A program made the position numbers and the translations under genes. From assembly GCF_014284175.1 (NCBI RefSeq), contig NZ_JACOGA010000009.1, positions 124,001 through 188,000 of the forward strand: DNA of 64,000 bases, written 5' to 3'. The stretch comes from Affinundibacterium flavidum (GTDB lineage: Bacteria; Pseudomonadota; Gammaproteobacteria; Burkholderiales; Burkholderiaceae_D). Shown piece by piece: positions 9,205-18,743 of this stretch; position 1 is the stretch's first letter, and every line of letters starts with the position of its first letter. The notes beneath the pieces are model-generated. The model saw only the letters and a program-made list of their open reading frames with translations. It searched no databases and was not told the DNA's origin.

Positions 9205-10479
9205 CTAACGCTTAGTGCGGAATAACTGTGGCAACAGACGTACCAGATGTGCACGTTCTTCGCCGTGGGCTTGATGCAAAGCCTGTTGCGGGCCGTGCAG
9301 GAATTTGGCTGTGATGCCTTTAGATAAGGCCTCGAGTACTGCTTCAATATCATCGCCACGCGCCAACATTTTGCGTGCGCGTTCTAATTCATGTTGACGC
9401 ACTTGCTCGCTGCTTTCGTGCAAGTCTTGAATGACAGGAACAACATGACGACCATCCACCCAATGCATGAAGGATTGCACGCGGGTTTCGATAATCGCTT
9501 CGGCCTGCGCTACTGCAGCGTGACGGTTTTCTAAGCCGCTTTGTACCACGCTGGCGAGGTCATCTACCGTGTACAAGAATACGTCATCGAGTTTAGCCAC
9601 TTCAGATTCGATATCACGTGGCACGGCCAGATCGACCATGAAGATAGGATGATGCTTACGGGCTTTCACTGCGCGCTCTACTAAACCTAAACCGATAATC
9701 GGAAGCGAGGACGCAGTGCAAGAAATAATGATGTCAAATTCGTGCAGGCAGTTCGGCAATTCCGCCAACCTGATCGCTTTGCCACCAAAACGGTTAGCCA
9801 ATATTTCGCCGCGTTCTAAGGTGCGATTCGCAATTGTAATATTTTTGGGATTTTGTGCGGCGAAGTGCGTTGCGCACAGTTCTATCATTTCGCCAGCGCC
9901 GATGAAGAGGACGTTTTGATCGGCGATCTTATCAAAAATACGCTGTGACAATCGTACCGCCGCCGCCGCCATAGAAACGCTATGCGCACCGATCTCGGTC
10001 GTGCTACGGACTTCTTTCGCGACCGCAAACGTGCGTTGAAATAATTGATGCAAATAGGTACCAAGTCCGCCAGCTTCATCTGCCTGACGCACTGCTTCTT
10101 TCATTTGCCCGAGAATCTGTGGTTCGCCCAAGACCATAGAATCTAAACCAGAAGCCACGCGGAAAGCGTGACGCACCGCATTGTCTTGTGGCAGCGTGTA
10201 TAGATGATGGCGCAAATCCGCATACGGCAGCTTATGAAAGTCTGCCAAGAAGTGCGCAGTCATATCGATAGGATTATCCACATCGGCAACTGCATACAAT
10301 TCGGTCCGGTTACAGGTCGAAAGCACGGCTGTCTCAGATGCGAGTTGCGAACCATTGCGCGCAAACCAGGCGCGCGCGCCCACCACCGCCTGAGAAATTT
10401 GCTCAGGAGAGAAGGCCACCTTTTCTCGTAAAGAGACAGGGGCGGTCGTGTGATTGAGGCCGACGGCGAGTAATTGCAT
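9205..10479 (-). CDS. hemA: Glutamyl-tRNA reductase
   Basis: 424 residues, usual length. The N-terminal catalytic domain has [12 protein letters not shown] with the nucleophile Cys56 that forms the thioester with glutamate, and [15 protein letters not shown] near 110. The NADPH domain has [10 protein letters not shown] near 190, and a C-terminal helical dimerisation domain follows. It makes glutamate-1-semialdehyde from Glu-tRNA, the first step of C5 haem synthesis. The gene is 90 nt downstream of the CHASE2 kinase gene and ahead of prfA. Confidence 0.98.
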   Translation of the reverse strand: MQLLAVGLNHTTAPVSLREKVAFSPEQISQAVVGARAWFARNGSQLASETAVLSTCNRTELYAVADVDNPIDMTAHFLADFHKLPYADLRHHLYTLPQDNAVRHAFRVASGLDSMVLGEPQILGQMKEAVRQADEAGGLGTYLHQLFQRTFAVAKEVRSTTEIGAHSVSMAAAAVRLSQRIFDKIADQNVLFIGAGEMIELCATHFAAQNPKNITIANRTLERGEILANRFGGKAIRLAELPNCLHEFDIIISCTASSLPIIGLGLVERAVKARKHHPIFMVDLAVPRDIESEVAKLDDVFLYTVDDLASVVQSGLENRHAAVAQAEAIIETRVQSFMHWVDGRHVVPVIQDLHESSEQVRQHELERARKMLARGDDIEAVLEALSKGITAKFLHGPQQALHQAHGEERAHLVRLLPQLFRTKR

Positions 10480-10569
10480 AAGATATTGAGGTTTGAGGGC
10501 GTCATTATAACGCGACTCGCCTTGCAGTTCACGGCTGGGCTAGGCTTCTTGCGCAAAATCAATTGCTAA

Positions 10570-13077
10570 TTACATATTGCTGGCTGGAATGCTGATGGTA
10601 AAACACGTGCCTTCACTCGGCACACTAGTAAAACTGATATGGGCAAAATGGCGATCTATGACCGTTTTGACAAACACCATACCCAGTCCTATACCATCGT
10701 TTTTGATATGTTCTGCAGCCTTGCCATGTCCTAAACGTTGAAAGCGTTGAAACAAACGACTTTGATCTGAACGCGCGATGCCATAGCCTTGATCTTGTAT
10801 AGTGCAAACGATGCTGTCGTTGAGACTTTTGGTTTCGAAAGCCAATGTGCAGGTGACGATGGTGTCACTGGGACTGTATTTGATCGCATTTGAGAGTAGA
10901 TTAGTTAATACGCGCGTCATCAAGCTACGATCGACTCTTACCGGATATTCGCCCTCGGGGATTTCGGTGACGATACGTATGCGCTTCGCTTTGGCTAGCA
11001 TCCACATTTCTTCGGTGGCATCAATTAAGATGTCCTGGAAGTCGAGATGGGAATAGCGATATTCATTCGATTCGGCATGCGCCAATTGCACAAAATTATC
11101 AGCCAGACCCAGCGTTGTGTTGGATGCTTTTTCTATGCGATTCAAAAATTCTTCATGTTCTATCGCGGTTTTTGGATTTTTCTGGAGCTCGATCAAGGCC
11201 AAAATGGATGCTTGTGGTGCACGCATATCGTGCGAAATGAAATGCAAGGTCTCATCACGGCGACGTTCGGCCTGACGAATTTCTGAGATATCGAGGATGC
11301 TGATAATCCAACCGATTAAGACTTTTTGACCCGAGTAGCACGGCGCGCTTTTGATCAGCAAATCGCGATTTTTGGGATCGACAACTTCTACGCCTTTCAT
11401 CAGAATATCGCTTTGATTTAAATCGAGAATATGCCACCAGCTAAAGTTTTCACGCTCATTCGCAATCATGGTGTGCGGGTGGCTCATATTGGAAAACAGA
11501 TAGGGCACTAAGGTATCAATTACATGCGGCATGCCTATGCTTTTGAAATAATCAATAGCAGCAGGATTGGTGAGTACCACATTGCCATCTGTGGTCGTGA
11601 CCATGGTGGCATCGGGCAAACTGGTCAAACTATCGGTTACAAATTGACGTAAGTCGCGCACCCGGCGTGCCGCCGCATGCATCGCGGAAAGATGACGCTC
11701 CAGTTTGTCTTGAATCGCTCGTTTTACTGGGGTCTGAGCGCCATTCGGTAGCGTCAGGTCGGGGTTGAATTCGGGAAGTAAATGCGGTTCTTGATCTAGT
11801 AGTAAAAATTCTTCACCCAAAAAAGCAATGGCCGCTTCTAGTCGACGCCAACTCCATAAGGGATAGGCCACGATCAATACTAATACGGCGCTGGCAGGCG
11901 GCAACCAAAATCCGAATTTAAGTAGAGTAATACTGGTAATAAGTAATGCAACAATGAAGCCGACTACGGTGAATAAAGCCGCTCGTGGTGAGAGAAACAG
12001 AAAGCCGAGCAGGGCGAGTACGATCAGGGCAGCGCTGATGCTTAGCGTTTGCCACGCCTGTGCTTTGATAATGGAGCGTCCATCTAAAAGGCTAGCGAGA
12101 ATATTGGCATTGATTTCTATGCCAGATAATGCGCCTTCGTTTGACGTCACAGGCGTCGGGAATGCATCTGCCATGCCTTGCGCAGTCGTACCGACCAAAA
12201 CATATTTGTCGCGAAAAAATTCCTCAGGAACTTCGCCTCGCAACACCGATACATAGGGAACAGAACTGAAATGTCCGCTACTACCGTAGTAGGGAATATG
12301 CATTTGAAAATCACGATGCCAAATGCCTGCCTGAGTATTGGTTAGTTGCGGGTTGGTAGTGGTTGCAGGCAGCTTGCGTGAATTGCTTGCAGCTTTATCC
12401 TGATTTTTTCCAATATCATATAAGGCCATGGAAAAGTGCGGCCACCATAGTCCCTGCGTGCCCTCACGCAAAAAGACACTACGCGCTACGCCATCATCAT
12501 CGAGTTCAATATGGATGTGACCCAAACCCGCCGCCGCTTGCGTTAATGCCGGAATCGGTTGAACAGCTTGCAAACCTTTTCCCGCGCTGATAGACACCAA
12601 GGGAAGCACCACATTGTTTGCAGTGGCAAGTGCTTGCGCCAGCAATTGATCGCCATTTTTGTTGCCATTTTGTTCGACATTTGTTTCGGCATTCGCTGCA
12701 GTTTGCAATGCAGAAGATTCTGGTTCAGCAAATACGATGTCGATCCCAATGGCACGTGGTTTTGCCGCACTAATTTGGCGAATTAACTCTGCGTGTCGTG
12801 CGCGTGGCCACGGCCATTTTCCCAATTCCGCAAGGCTAAAATCATCAATCGCGACGATCAGAATATCGTCGCGGGCTGGTACGCTTTGATTGCGTAGCAG
12901 TTGATCGTAGGCCGTTTGATCGAGTCGTTTTAGACCATCAAAAAAAACCAGAGCGCTAGTTAATGTCAATAAAAACAGGCTGAGTATCAACCACTCATGC
13001 AAGGCAATAGATCTGCCTGGCTTAGCTTTGCGACTTGCCCGTGACGCACCCCGATTGTGTTGAAGAAGTTTGAACAT
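10570..13077 (-). CDS. CHASE2-domain sensor histidine kinase
   Basis: 835 residues. After a basic tail, one membrane helix (about 27-47) leads to an extracytoplasmic CHASE2 domain (DILIVAIDDFSL, WPWPRARHAELI, IGIDIVFAEP) to about residue 330. Three further hydrophobic helices (345-415) and a PAS-like segment (VTDSLTSLPDATMV, about 480-590) follow. The kinase core has phospho-acceptor His616 in HFISHDMR, the N box LLSNAIKY near 720 and the ATP-lid glycines in GYGIA and GIGLG. It lies 81 nt downstream of the LysM-FecR gene; with the OmpR-type regulator at 15.0-15.7 kb it probably forms a two-component envelope-sensing system. The ligand is unknown. Confidence 0.93.
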   Translation of the reverse strand: MFKLLQHNRGASRASRKAKPGRSIALHEWLILSLFLLTLTSALVFFDGLKRLDQTAYDQLLRNQSVPARDDILIVAIDDFSLAELGKWPWPRARHAELIRQISAAKPRAIGIDIVFAEPESSALQTAANAETNVEQNGNKNGDQLLAQALATANNVVLPLVSISAGKGLQAVQPIPALTQAAAGLGHIHIELDDDGVARSVFLREGTQGLWWPHFSMALYDIGKNQDKAASNSRKLPATTTNPQLTNTQAGIWHRDFQMHIPYYGSSGHFSSVPYVSVLRGEVPEEFFRDKYVLVGTTAQGMADAFPTPVTSNEGALSGIEINANILASLLDGRSIIKAQAWQTLSISAALIVLALLGFLFLSPRAALFTVVGFIVALLITSITLLKFGFWLPPASAVLVLIVAYPLWSWRRLEAAIAFLGEEFLLLDQEPHLLPEFNPDLTLPNGAQTPVKRAIQDKLERHLSAMHAAARRVRDLRQFVTDSLTSLPDATMVTTTDGNVVLTNPAAIDYFKSIGMPHVIDTLVPYLFSNMSHPHTMIANERENFSWWHILDLNQSDILMKGVEVVDPKNRDLLIKSAPCYSGQKVLIGWIISILDISEIRQAERRRDETLHFISHDMRAPQASILALIELQKNPKTAIEHEEFLNRIEKASNTTLGLADNFVQLAHAESNEYRYSHLDFQDILIDATEEMWMLAKAKRIRIVTEIPEGEYPVRVDRSLMTRVLTNLLSNAIKYSPSDTIVTCTLAFETKSLNDSIVCTIQDQGYGIARSDQSRLFQRFQRLGHGKAAEHIKNDGIGLGMVFVKTVIDRHFAHISFTSVPSEGTCFTISIPASNM

Positions 13078-13158
13078 GCGCCTGAGATTGAATTGTAGTT
13101 TGAGCTTAGTTTGAGTCTAGTCTGCAAATGACTATTTGTAACCGATAACAAATGAGGC

Positions 13159-14862
13159 TTATTGTTTTTGCGGGCGCACTGCACCACTCGCCGATTCCAG
13201 TGGCTCACCTCCACTAGTCGTCCAGCGCAATTGAATTTCAAACTTTTGCGGCTTGGAGAAGTTGCCAATAAATCGATCTGCATCGGTTGCACGTACCCGA
13301 ATAAAATAGACGCCAGCTTCCGGGCGAGGAATACTTAAACTCGCTTGTTCTAAGTCTTTACTCAAATACAGTTTTTTGAAATCAGCATCTTGTGAAATCT
13401 GTACCAAGAAACTTTGTCCTGGCTCCGCCGGCCAACCAAAATCCATCGCATTTTGGCCATTGTCCTGTACTTCATTCATCGCTTGTGGTGCGAGTAATTG
13501 AAAACTTTGTACTGGTGAAAAAGGCCCCTGATCTACACTGCCATTTTTTTCGATCACAGAAGCGACTCGCCAGAAGTATTTTCCTAGCGTGAGTTTGTCA
13601 GTGCTTAATTCTGTCGCACTGATATTCGCTTGATCGAGATTGATTTGCTTAAATAGTGCATCACTCGCCACTTGCAAACGATAGGTTTTCGCTTCACTCG
13701 ATTGTGTCCACGTAAAGTTCACGCTTTCCGTGCGTACTTTATGTTTGGGACTTAAGGGAAAAGGTGGTTCTGGACGGGCTTTTAAAACAAAAGCCTGCGT
13801 ACTCGGAATGCCTTCTAAGTGGTTTTGATCTATCGCTGTGACGCGAATAAAATACTGTCCATCGTCTAAGCCTTCAAACTTGAAGCGCAGATCTTTATCG
13901 ACGCCTTCTGCGATGATATTTTGGTTTTCAGGGTCTTTAGAAATTTGCGCATGATAAGACACTGCGCCTGGCACAGCCTGTATTGCAAATTGTAATACCG
14001 GACGTTCTTGTAATTGAAAACCTTCGGTCAATATCGGCGCCGCTAACAAATCAACTGGCTTGCCCACGCCCGTGCTACTGACCACGTTACCTTTTCCGGC
14101 TGGCAGAACCAGTGCCTGTGGTTTCGCTTGACTGCCGACAGCGACTCCACCCTCTAACACTTCATTCCCAATACCATTGTCGTTGACCCCAACCCGAAAG
14201 TGGGTGCCGCGCACACCTGCGATTGCCAATGGTGAGCTGACTTCGAAGCGACCTTTGTTATTCGTCAACGGTGTGACTTTGGATTCAACCCTACCTTGGA
14301 TTAATTTGATTAAGGTGCGCGGACTTTTAATAAATTGCGTCATACGCAATTTCGCTAAATTCACCTGACTATTTGATGGCACAGAGATGCGCGAATCGTC
14401 TGGCAAGGCAAGTGTCACAAAACTGTTTTTATCCGTACTGATCTGACTACCTTCAAGTACAACGCTGCCGACCGCCAGACGTGATTCTGCACCTTTGCCA
14501 GAGATTTCTTTGACATTGCCTGCTAATGCCACCACGCTGGCTTGACTCGCTTCTTCTATCAACAATTCGGCAGGAATCAAGATGCCAGAGCCGATAGGAA
14601 TTGCACGGTCATTGCGTACTTGATTTAATTTACCCAAGGCTTCCCAATTGTTGGGTGTTGCAGTAAAGCGCTTGGCGATGGTGGTCAGCGTATCGCGTTC
14701 CAGGGCAAAGTAGGTAATACCTGCCGTTTCGATTTTAACCGTGCCTGGAGTTCCCTTGATTTTTTCCGCCTGGCTGTTGGATGTTAAGAGCAAAGCACAG
14801 GTCATTGAAAATGCGATACCTAGGAATTTTGCTTTGGGGTTAAATCGAATACGGTGGTACAT
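13159..14862 (-). CDS. Secreted LysM and FecR domain protein
   Basis: 567 residues. A signal peptide (about 1-32, ending NSQAEK) is followed by a LysM-like domain (TYFALERDTLTTIAKRF, about 50-95; peptidoglycan binding) and a FecR-type domain (VGSVVLEGSQISTDKNSFV to RGTHFRVG, about 130-225). Then come three fibronectin-III-like repeats of the type seen in FecR proteins, each with a YFWRV or YFIRV strand. FecR domains usually transduce envelope signals; here there is no sigma factor neighbour but a CHASE2 kinase directly downstream. Inferred role: periplasmic ligand or wall-linked input for that kinase. Confidence 0.85.
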   Translation of the reverse strand: MYHRIRFNPKAKFLGIAFSMTCALLLTSNSQAEKIKGTPGTVKIETAGITYFALERDTLTTIAKRFTATPNNWEALGKLNQVRNDRAIPIGSGILIPAELLIEEASQASVVALAGNVKEISGKGAESRLAVGSVVLEGSQISTDKNSFVTLALPDDSRISVPSNSQVNLAKLRMTQFIKSPRTLIKLIQGRVESKVTPLTNNKGRFEVSSPLAIAGVRGTHFRVGVNDNGIGNEVLEGGVAVGSQAKPQALVLPAGKGNVVSSTGVGKPVDLLAAPILTEGFQLQERPVLQFAIQAVPGAVSYHAQISKDPENQNIIAEGVDKDLRFKFEGLDDGQYFIRVTAIDQNHLEGIPSTQAFVLKARPEPPFPLSPKHKVRTESVNFTWTQSSEAKTYRLQVASDALFKQINLDQANISATELSTDKLTLGKYFWRVASVIEKNGSVDQGPFSPVQSFQLLAPQAMNEVQDNGQNAMDFGWPAEPGQSFLVQISQDADFKKLYLSKDLEQASLSIPRPEAGVYFIRVRATDADRFIGNFSKPQKFEIQLRWTTSGGEPLESASGAVRPQKQ

Positions 14863-14956
14863 GTCATTCTCCGTCTGAATATGATTGTTTGCGACTCACT
14901 TTACTAAGATTGCTTTCGTTGAGCATCTTGATGTAATAAAGTGGGCAACTAAAACT

Positions 14957-14987
14957 AAAAAGAGTGAAGTCAGACTTCACTCTTTTT
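14957..14987 (-). terminator. Intrinsic terminator after the response regulator gene
   Basis: A perfect 14-bp stem (AAAAAGAGTGAAGT at 14957-14970, complement at 14974-14987) closes a 3-nt loop. Read on the minus strand it starts 16 nt after the regulator stop and ends in a T tract. It separates the regulator transcript from the FecR gene, whose promoter must lie in 14863-14956. Confidence 0.85.
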
Positions 14988-15002
14988 ATTTATGTACAGG
15001 TT

Positions 15003-15695
15003 TTACTCTTTCGAGATTTGTTCTAAGCGATAGCCATAGCTATACACGGGCGCTAGCCGATAACCATTTTCGGGTCGCAGGTCGAGCTTGCTGCGCACGC
15101 GTGAAATATGGGTATCCATAGTGCGCGATGGAATCTCGATATCGCGTGACCAGACTGCTTCTAAAATGTAAGCGCGGGATAAAGGCCTGCCTAAATTTTG
15201 GAACAGAATTAAGGCCAAGTCGAATTCTTTTTGAGTCAATTCAATGCCATTGCCTTGCAGTTTGGCGCGGCTGGCGCGCACATCAAACTCGTAATGACCA
15301 AAAGTGATGACTTCGTTGGCAGATTGGTTAGGGTAGGCACGTCGTAGCAAGGCGTTAACCCGGGCAATTAATTCAGCACGACGAATCGGCTTAATCATGT
15401 AATCATCCGCCCCTGCGGCCAAGCCTGCAACGATATCATCCTCACCAGAGCGGCTGGTCATGAACAAGACGGGTAGAGTGGTCGAGAGTTTTTCCCTCAC
15501 CCAGTGCAAAATTTCAGTACCACTCAAGTCTGGCACTTGCCAGTCTAAAATTAAGAGATCAAAACTTTCGCGATGTAATTGATGCAGCATCGCTTTGCCG
15601 CTAGAAAACGGATGGCAAACATGACCTGCATCCGTTAAGGTCGCTACGGTGAGATCGAGTAAATTTTGGTCATCGTCCAGTATGGCAATTCGCAT
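15003..15695 (-). CDS. OmpR/PhoB-family response regulator
   Basis: 230 residues. The receiver domain (1-120) has the acidic pocket DDD at 7-9, phospho-acceptor Asp51 in LILDWQVP, the switch threonine in LFMTSRSG and lysine in MIKP. The C-terminal winged helix (130-225) has LTQKEFDLALILFQN and SRTMDTHISRVRSKL, the transactivation loop and recognition helix of OmpR-type DNA-binding domains. The nearest kinase is the CHASE2 protein two genes downstream in the same orientation, though a terminator lies between. Confidence 0.93.
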   Translation of the reverse strand: MRIAILDDDQNLLDLTVATLTDAGHVCHPFSSGKAMLHQLHRESFDLLILDWQVPDLSGTEILHWVREKLSTTLPVLFMTSRSGEDDIVAGLAAGADDYMIKPIRRAELIARVNALLRRAYPNQSANEVITFGHYEFDVRASRAKLQGNGIELTQKEFDLALILFQNLGRPLSRAYILEAVWSRDIEIPSRTMDTHISRVRSKLDLRPENGYRLAPVYSYGYRLEQISKE

Positions 15696-15773
15696 ATTGT
15701 TTTGGGTAAAAAATCTTGTTTACGAATAAAAAGAAAAAAACTTGAGTGACCGCTTTAAATGTCTGCAGTTATA

Positions 15774-15825
15774 GACGACAATGAGAAACGGCAATGAGAG
15801 AAGGCAATGAAAGACGGCAATGTTT
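15774..15825. repeat. Four 13-bp direct repeats upstream of the response regulator
   Basis: Four consecutive 13-base units (starts 15774, 15787, 15800, 15813) share the core CGGCAATGA with one or two changes each. They lie 79-130 nt upstream of the regulator start and 32 nt beyond the minE stop, outside any gene. Could be a binding array or a small tandem expansion. Confidence 0.75.
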
Positions 15826-15856
15826 CCACCACTCTCTCACCGTCGCTGCCATTTTT

Positions 15857-16123
15857 CTAAATTCGTGAATCTGCGTCAGGCAAAATCACATTCACATCGA
15901 GAACTTCTAAATTACCTTGTTTGTCCAGTGACACTTTAATGTCATCAGGATTGACCTTCGTGTATTTAGAAATCACTGCAATTAACTCTTCTCGCAACGC
16001 TGGTAAAAAATCATAACCTTCACGACCGCCATTACGTTCGCGCGCAATGATAATCTGTAGACGTTCCTTGGCTGCACTGGCGCTTTTGGGCTGTGACTTA
16101 AACAAAAAAGAAAGCAAAGCCAT
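15857..16123 (-). CDS. minE: Cell division topological specificity factor MinE
   Basis: 88 residues starting MALLSFLF, the N-terminal amphipathic membrane-targeting helix. It is followed by the MinD-activating region (AKERLQIIIARER, about 18-31) and the topological specificity domain (IAVISKYTKVNPDDIKV). A GGAGGT ribosome site 8 nt before ATG 16123 fixes the start; the longer open frame from 16198 is inside minD. The start is one nt past the minD stop. It drives MinD release from the membrane and so the oscillation that keeps the septum at mid-cell. Confidence 0.97.
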   Translation of the reverse strand: MALLSFLFKSQPKSASAAKERLQIIIARERNGGREGYDFLPALREELIAVISKYTKVNPDDIKVSLDKQGNLEVLDVNVILPDADSRI

Positions 16124-16124
16124 C

Positions 16125-16940
16125 TTACTTACCTCCGAAAATACGTTGCAGCAAACCTGGCTTTTCATATTCGACAAAGCGTAACGGGATTTGTTCACCT
16201 AAAAAGCGGGACACAACATCACCGTAAGCTTCGGATACATCACTGCCTTTGACATGAATCGCTGGATTGCCGTGATTCGATGCATGCAAGACGGTTTCTG
16301 ATTCTGGGATCACACCGATCAAAGGAATCCGCAGAATTTCTTGGACGTCGGTGTATGACAACATTTCGCCCGCTTCTACACGTTTTGGTGAATAGCGGGT
16401 AATTAATAAATGCTCTTTTACTGGTTCGCCGCCAGCTTGCGCGCGTTTGGATTTTGCCTGAATGATGCCGAGGATACGATCCGAATCACGTACTGAAGAG
16501 ACTTCTGGGTTCGTTACTACGATCGCTTCATCCGCAAAGGTCAATGCCATGACGGCACCGCGCTCGATACCGGCTGGTGAATCGCATACGATGTATTCGA
16601 AATCCATTTTGATCAAATCATTCAATACGCGCTCTACACCTTCTTCGGTCAACGCGTCTTTATCGCGGGTTTGCGATGCTGGCAAGATAAACAGATTATC
16701 GCAATGCTTGTCTTTGATCAGTGCTTGATTCAAACTCGCCTCGCCACTGATGACATTCACCAGGTCGTAGACTACACGGCGTTCGCACCCCATGATCAAA
16801 TCCAGATTACGCAGGCCGACGTCGAAATCGAGCACGGCAGTTTTATGCCCACGCAGCGCCAGACCAGAAGCGAAGCTCGCGCTTGAAGTAGTCTTGCCTA
16901 CACCGCCTTTACCGGATGTTACAACGATGATTCTTGCCAC
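16125..16940 (-). CDS. minD: Septum site-determining ATPase MinD
   Basis: 271 residues. Deviant Walker A SGKGGVGKTTSS at 9-20 with the signature lysine, DFDVGLRNLDL near 40 and DSPAGIERGA near 120. It ends in the amphipathic membrane-binding helix PGLLQRIFGGK. Typical length of beta- and gammaproteobacterial MinD. Binds ATP, dimerises on the membrane and recruits MinC or MinE. Gene order minC-minD-minE on the minus strand, with minE 1 nt downstream. Confidence 0.98.
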   Translation of the reverse strand: MARIIVVTSGKGGVGKTTSSASFASGLALRGHKTAVLDFDVGLRNLDLIMGCERRVVYDLVNVISGEASLNQALIKDKHCDNLFILPASQTRDKDALTEEGVERVLNDLIKMDFEYIVCDSPAGIERGAVMALTFADEAIVVTNPEVSSVRDSDRILGIIQAKSKRAQAGGEPVKEHLLITRYSPKRVEAGEMLSYTDVQEILRIPLIGVIPESETVLHASNHGNPAIHVKGSDVSEAYGDVVSRFLGEQIPLRFVEYEKPGLLQRIFGGK

Positions 16941-16994
16941 AGGGTACTCCTTTGTTGAACTAAATATAAACGCAAATTAAGCAGCTTAGGTAGA

Positions 16995-17765
16995 TTAAGC
17001 AGATTTTAGTGATGATACTTCAATACTGTCGCCAACCAACTTGATTTGTACTGGTTGATTTGGTGTCAGTTTTGGAAAACCACCGTCAAAAGTCTGGTAA
17101 ATGCCAGCAATGGAAACCAATTCAGCTTCCATGGCTGTTGTGAAAATTCTTGCTTCGGTATTGCCGCGCGCACCCGCTAAAGCACGACCGCGTAAAGGCG
17201 CATAGATATGAATGCTGCCATCGGCAATCACTTCGGCACCGTTATTGACTGAGGCGGTAATAATTAAATCGCAGCCCCGCGCATAAATGCGCTGACCGGC
17301 ACGCACTGGCGTATCGATCAACATTGCGGGAATGTGTTCAATGGCGGCTGGCATCGCATTTTGCGCCGCAGCGACCGTTTCGGTCCGCACTTCTACTGCA
17401 GGCGTTGGCGCTTGGGCTGCTAATTCTTTTGGGATTTCTGGTTTTGCTTTGCTAACGATATCGATACTCAAACCGTGGGCACGAATCGCAGAATGTTGAT
17501 CGTCGTGGGCGTTGCGCACCGCAACTGCATTCAGTCCACATGACTTGAACAAACTGATGATGCCAGACCAGTCTATTGCCTCGTTGGCGATACTTTCGAT
17601 ATCGATGATGGCAAATTCATCATCAAAGAAATCGGCTGCGCCACCCGTCATTTCTTTCAAGGCAATTTCAAGTCGATCTAAGGCCGCTTCGTTCAAGATG
17701 ACAGCAACTGCCACAACCGTGGATATTTTTATTTCTATAGGTTTGCGGGTCAGGCTATTTTGCAT
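16995..17765 (-). CDS. minC: Septum site-determining inhibitor MinC
   Basis: 256 residues from ATG 17765 (MQNSLTRKP). The frame extends upstream to 17837, but the extra 24 residues are not typical of MinC. The N-terminal FtsZ-antagonising domain (1-110) is joined by an Ala/Pro-rich linker (about 125-150) to the C-terminal beta-helix, with YARGCDLIITASVNNGAEVIADGSIH and the MinD-binding RGRALAGARGN. First gene of minCDE, 54 nt before minD. Confidence 0.96.
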   Translation of the reverse strand: MQNSLTRKPIEIKISTVVAVAVILNEAALDRLEIALKEMTGGAADFFDDEFAIIDIESIANEAIDWSGIISLFKSCGLNAVAVRNAHDDQHSAIRAHGLSIDIVSKAKPEIPKELAAQAPTPAVEVRTETVAAAQNAMPAAIEHIPAMLIDTPVRAGQRIYARGCDLIITASVNNGAEVIADGSIHIYAPLRGRALAGARGNTEARIFTTAMEAELVSIAGIYQTFDGGFPKLTPNQPVQIKLVGDSIEVSSLKSA

Positions 17766-18214
17766 ATTGCAGATCAGTAAATGTAAGAAGATAAATAGTG
17801 GAAAAGTTGTGTGTATTGAACGGCGGTGTTTAATCAATAAGTTGTTGTTTTGTACAACAACATAAATATTGCTTTGAAAACCGTCAAAAGTCCAAAAAAG
17901 CGGGAATTAGCGTCGAAATGCCACACAGGCTCCATCCTACCAATTGATTGCCCACTTAGCAAAAAATCTGCGTACAAAACGGCACAGACCGGTTAATGAT
18001 TAGTTTGAAAGATAAAGGCGTGGATGGCGGCATCTCGATATGAGGGGGCAGTAGTCTGCATATTTTTCAATTTCTAATCAATAGAATTTCTCATTAAAGC
18101 AACTAAAAAAATAATTAAAAAATTCAAGCTAAGTTATCAATTTTAAATTGATATGATCTTTGGATATCTTTTTTCGCGTTGAAACTAAGTGTTAAAAATA
18201 AATGTTGAGGGCAT
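17766..18214. other. Intergenic region between minC and the glutaredoxin gene
   Basis: 449 nt with divergent genes on both sides, so it must hold the minC and glutaredoxin promoters. It becomes very A/T-rich near the glutaredoxin. A perfect 7-bp inverted repeat (ATCAATT at 18136-18142, AATTGAT at 18146-18152) abuts a TATGAT -10-like hexamer at 18152-18157. This is a plausible operator-promoter overlap, but no convincing -35 is seen. No further gene is visible. Confidence 0.5.
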
Positions 18215-18616
18215 ATGTTTTTCAGTAAAGTCAAAATTTTATTTTCTTACGTATTAGTAATGGTGGCTGGTTTGTTGATTGGTTATGCCATTATTAATTT
18301 GCCTAGGTGGCTCAAATCACCTTATACCGAAGGTGATTATGCACAGTATTTTCCGAATCCAGATATAAAAGTCCTGGTGTATGGCACGCAAAATTGTCCA
18401 TTCTGTATCAAAACACGAGACTTACTCACCACCCAAAGAATTCAATTTGAAGATTTTGATATTGACAAGCTTGATAAGGCTAGGCAGGAGTTTCTTAAAT
18501 TGGGTGGTGAAGGTGTTCCCTTGATCATCATCGGCAATCGACGTATTGAAGGTTTTAATCAGGCGCAGATTGAAGCTGCCGTTGCCGCACTCAAATTGCC
18601 AAAAACAAAGCGATGA
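18215..18616 (+). CDS. Membrane-anchored glutaredoxin-like protein
   Basis: 133 residues. An N-terminal membrane helix (about 8-28) leads into a glutaredoxin fold. The redox motif is CPFC at 61-64, the cis-proline is in EGVPLIII (Pro102) and a GSH-site-like GNRRIEGFN follows. The soluble domain would probably face the periplasm if the basic N-terminus stays inside, unusual for a glutaredoxin; the true topology is not settled by sequence. It may act as a thiol reductase or isomerase. A gene for a secreted six-cysteine protein follows 127 nt downstream. Confidence 0.87.
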   Translation: MFFSKVKILFSYVLVMVAGLLIGYAIINLPRWLKSPYTEGDYAQYFPNPDIKVLVYGTQNCPFCIKTRDLLTTQRIQFEDFDIDKLDKARQEFLKLGGEGVPLIIIGNRRIEGFNQAQIEAAVAALKLPKTKR

Positions 18617-18743
18617 GGGGCCTCCCCAATTTTTTGTAATCGCAAGATTGATTTCACGATGAGTAATGCCACAGCGACATTCATTCATTGCTAGTAGTTA
18701 TTTCGCTGCCGTAAAAATTGATAGTTCAAATTGGAGACTTAGA

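Noticed and set aside
15774..15825. Tandem repeats as a possible CRISPR array
   Set aside because: Units of 13 nt have no unique spacers between them and no cas genes are near; the same holds for the 14-nt repeats at 37717-37772.
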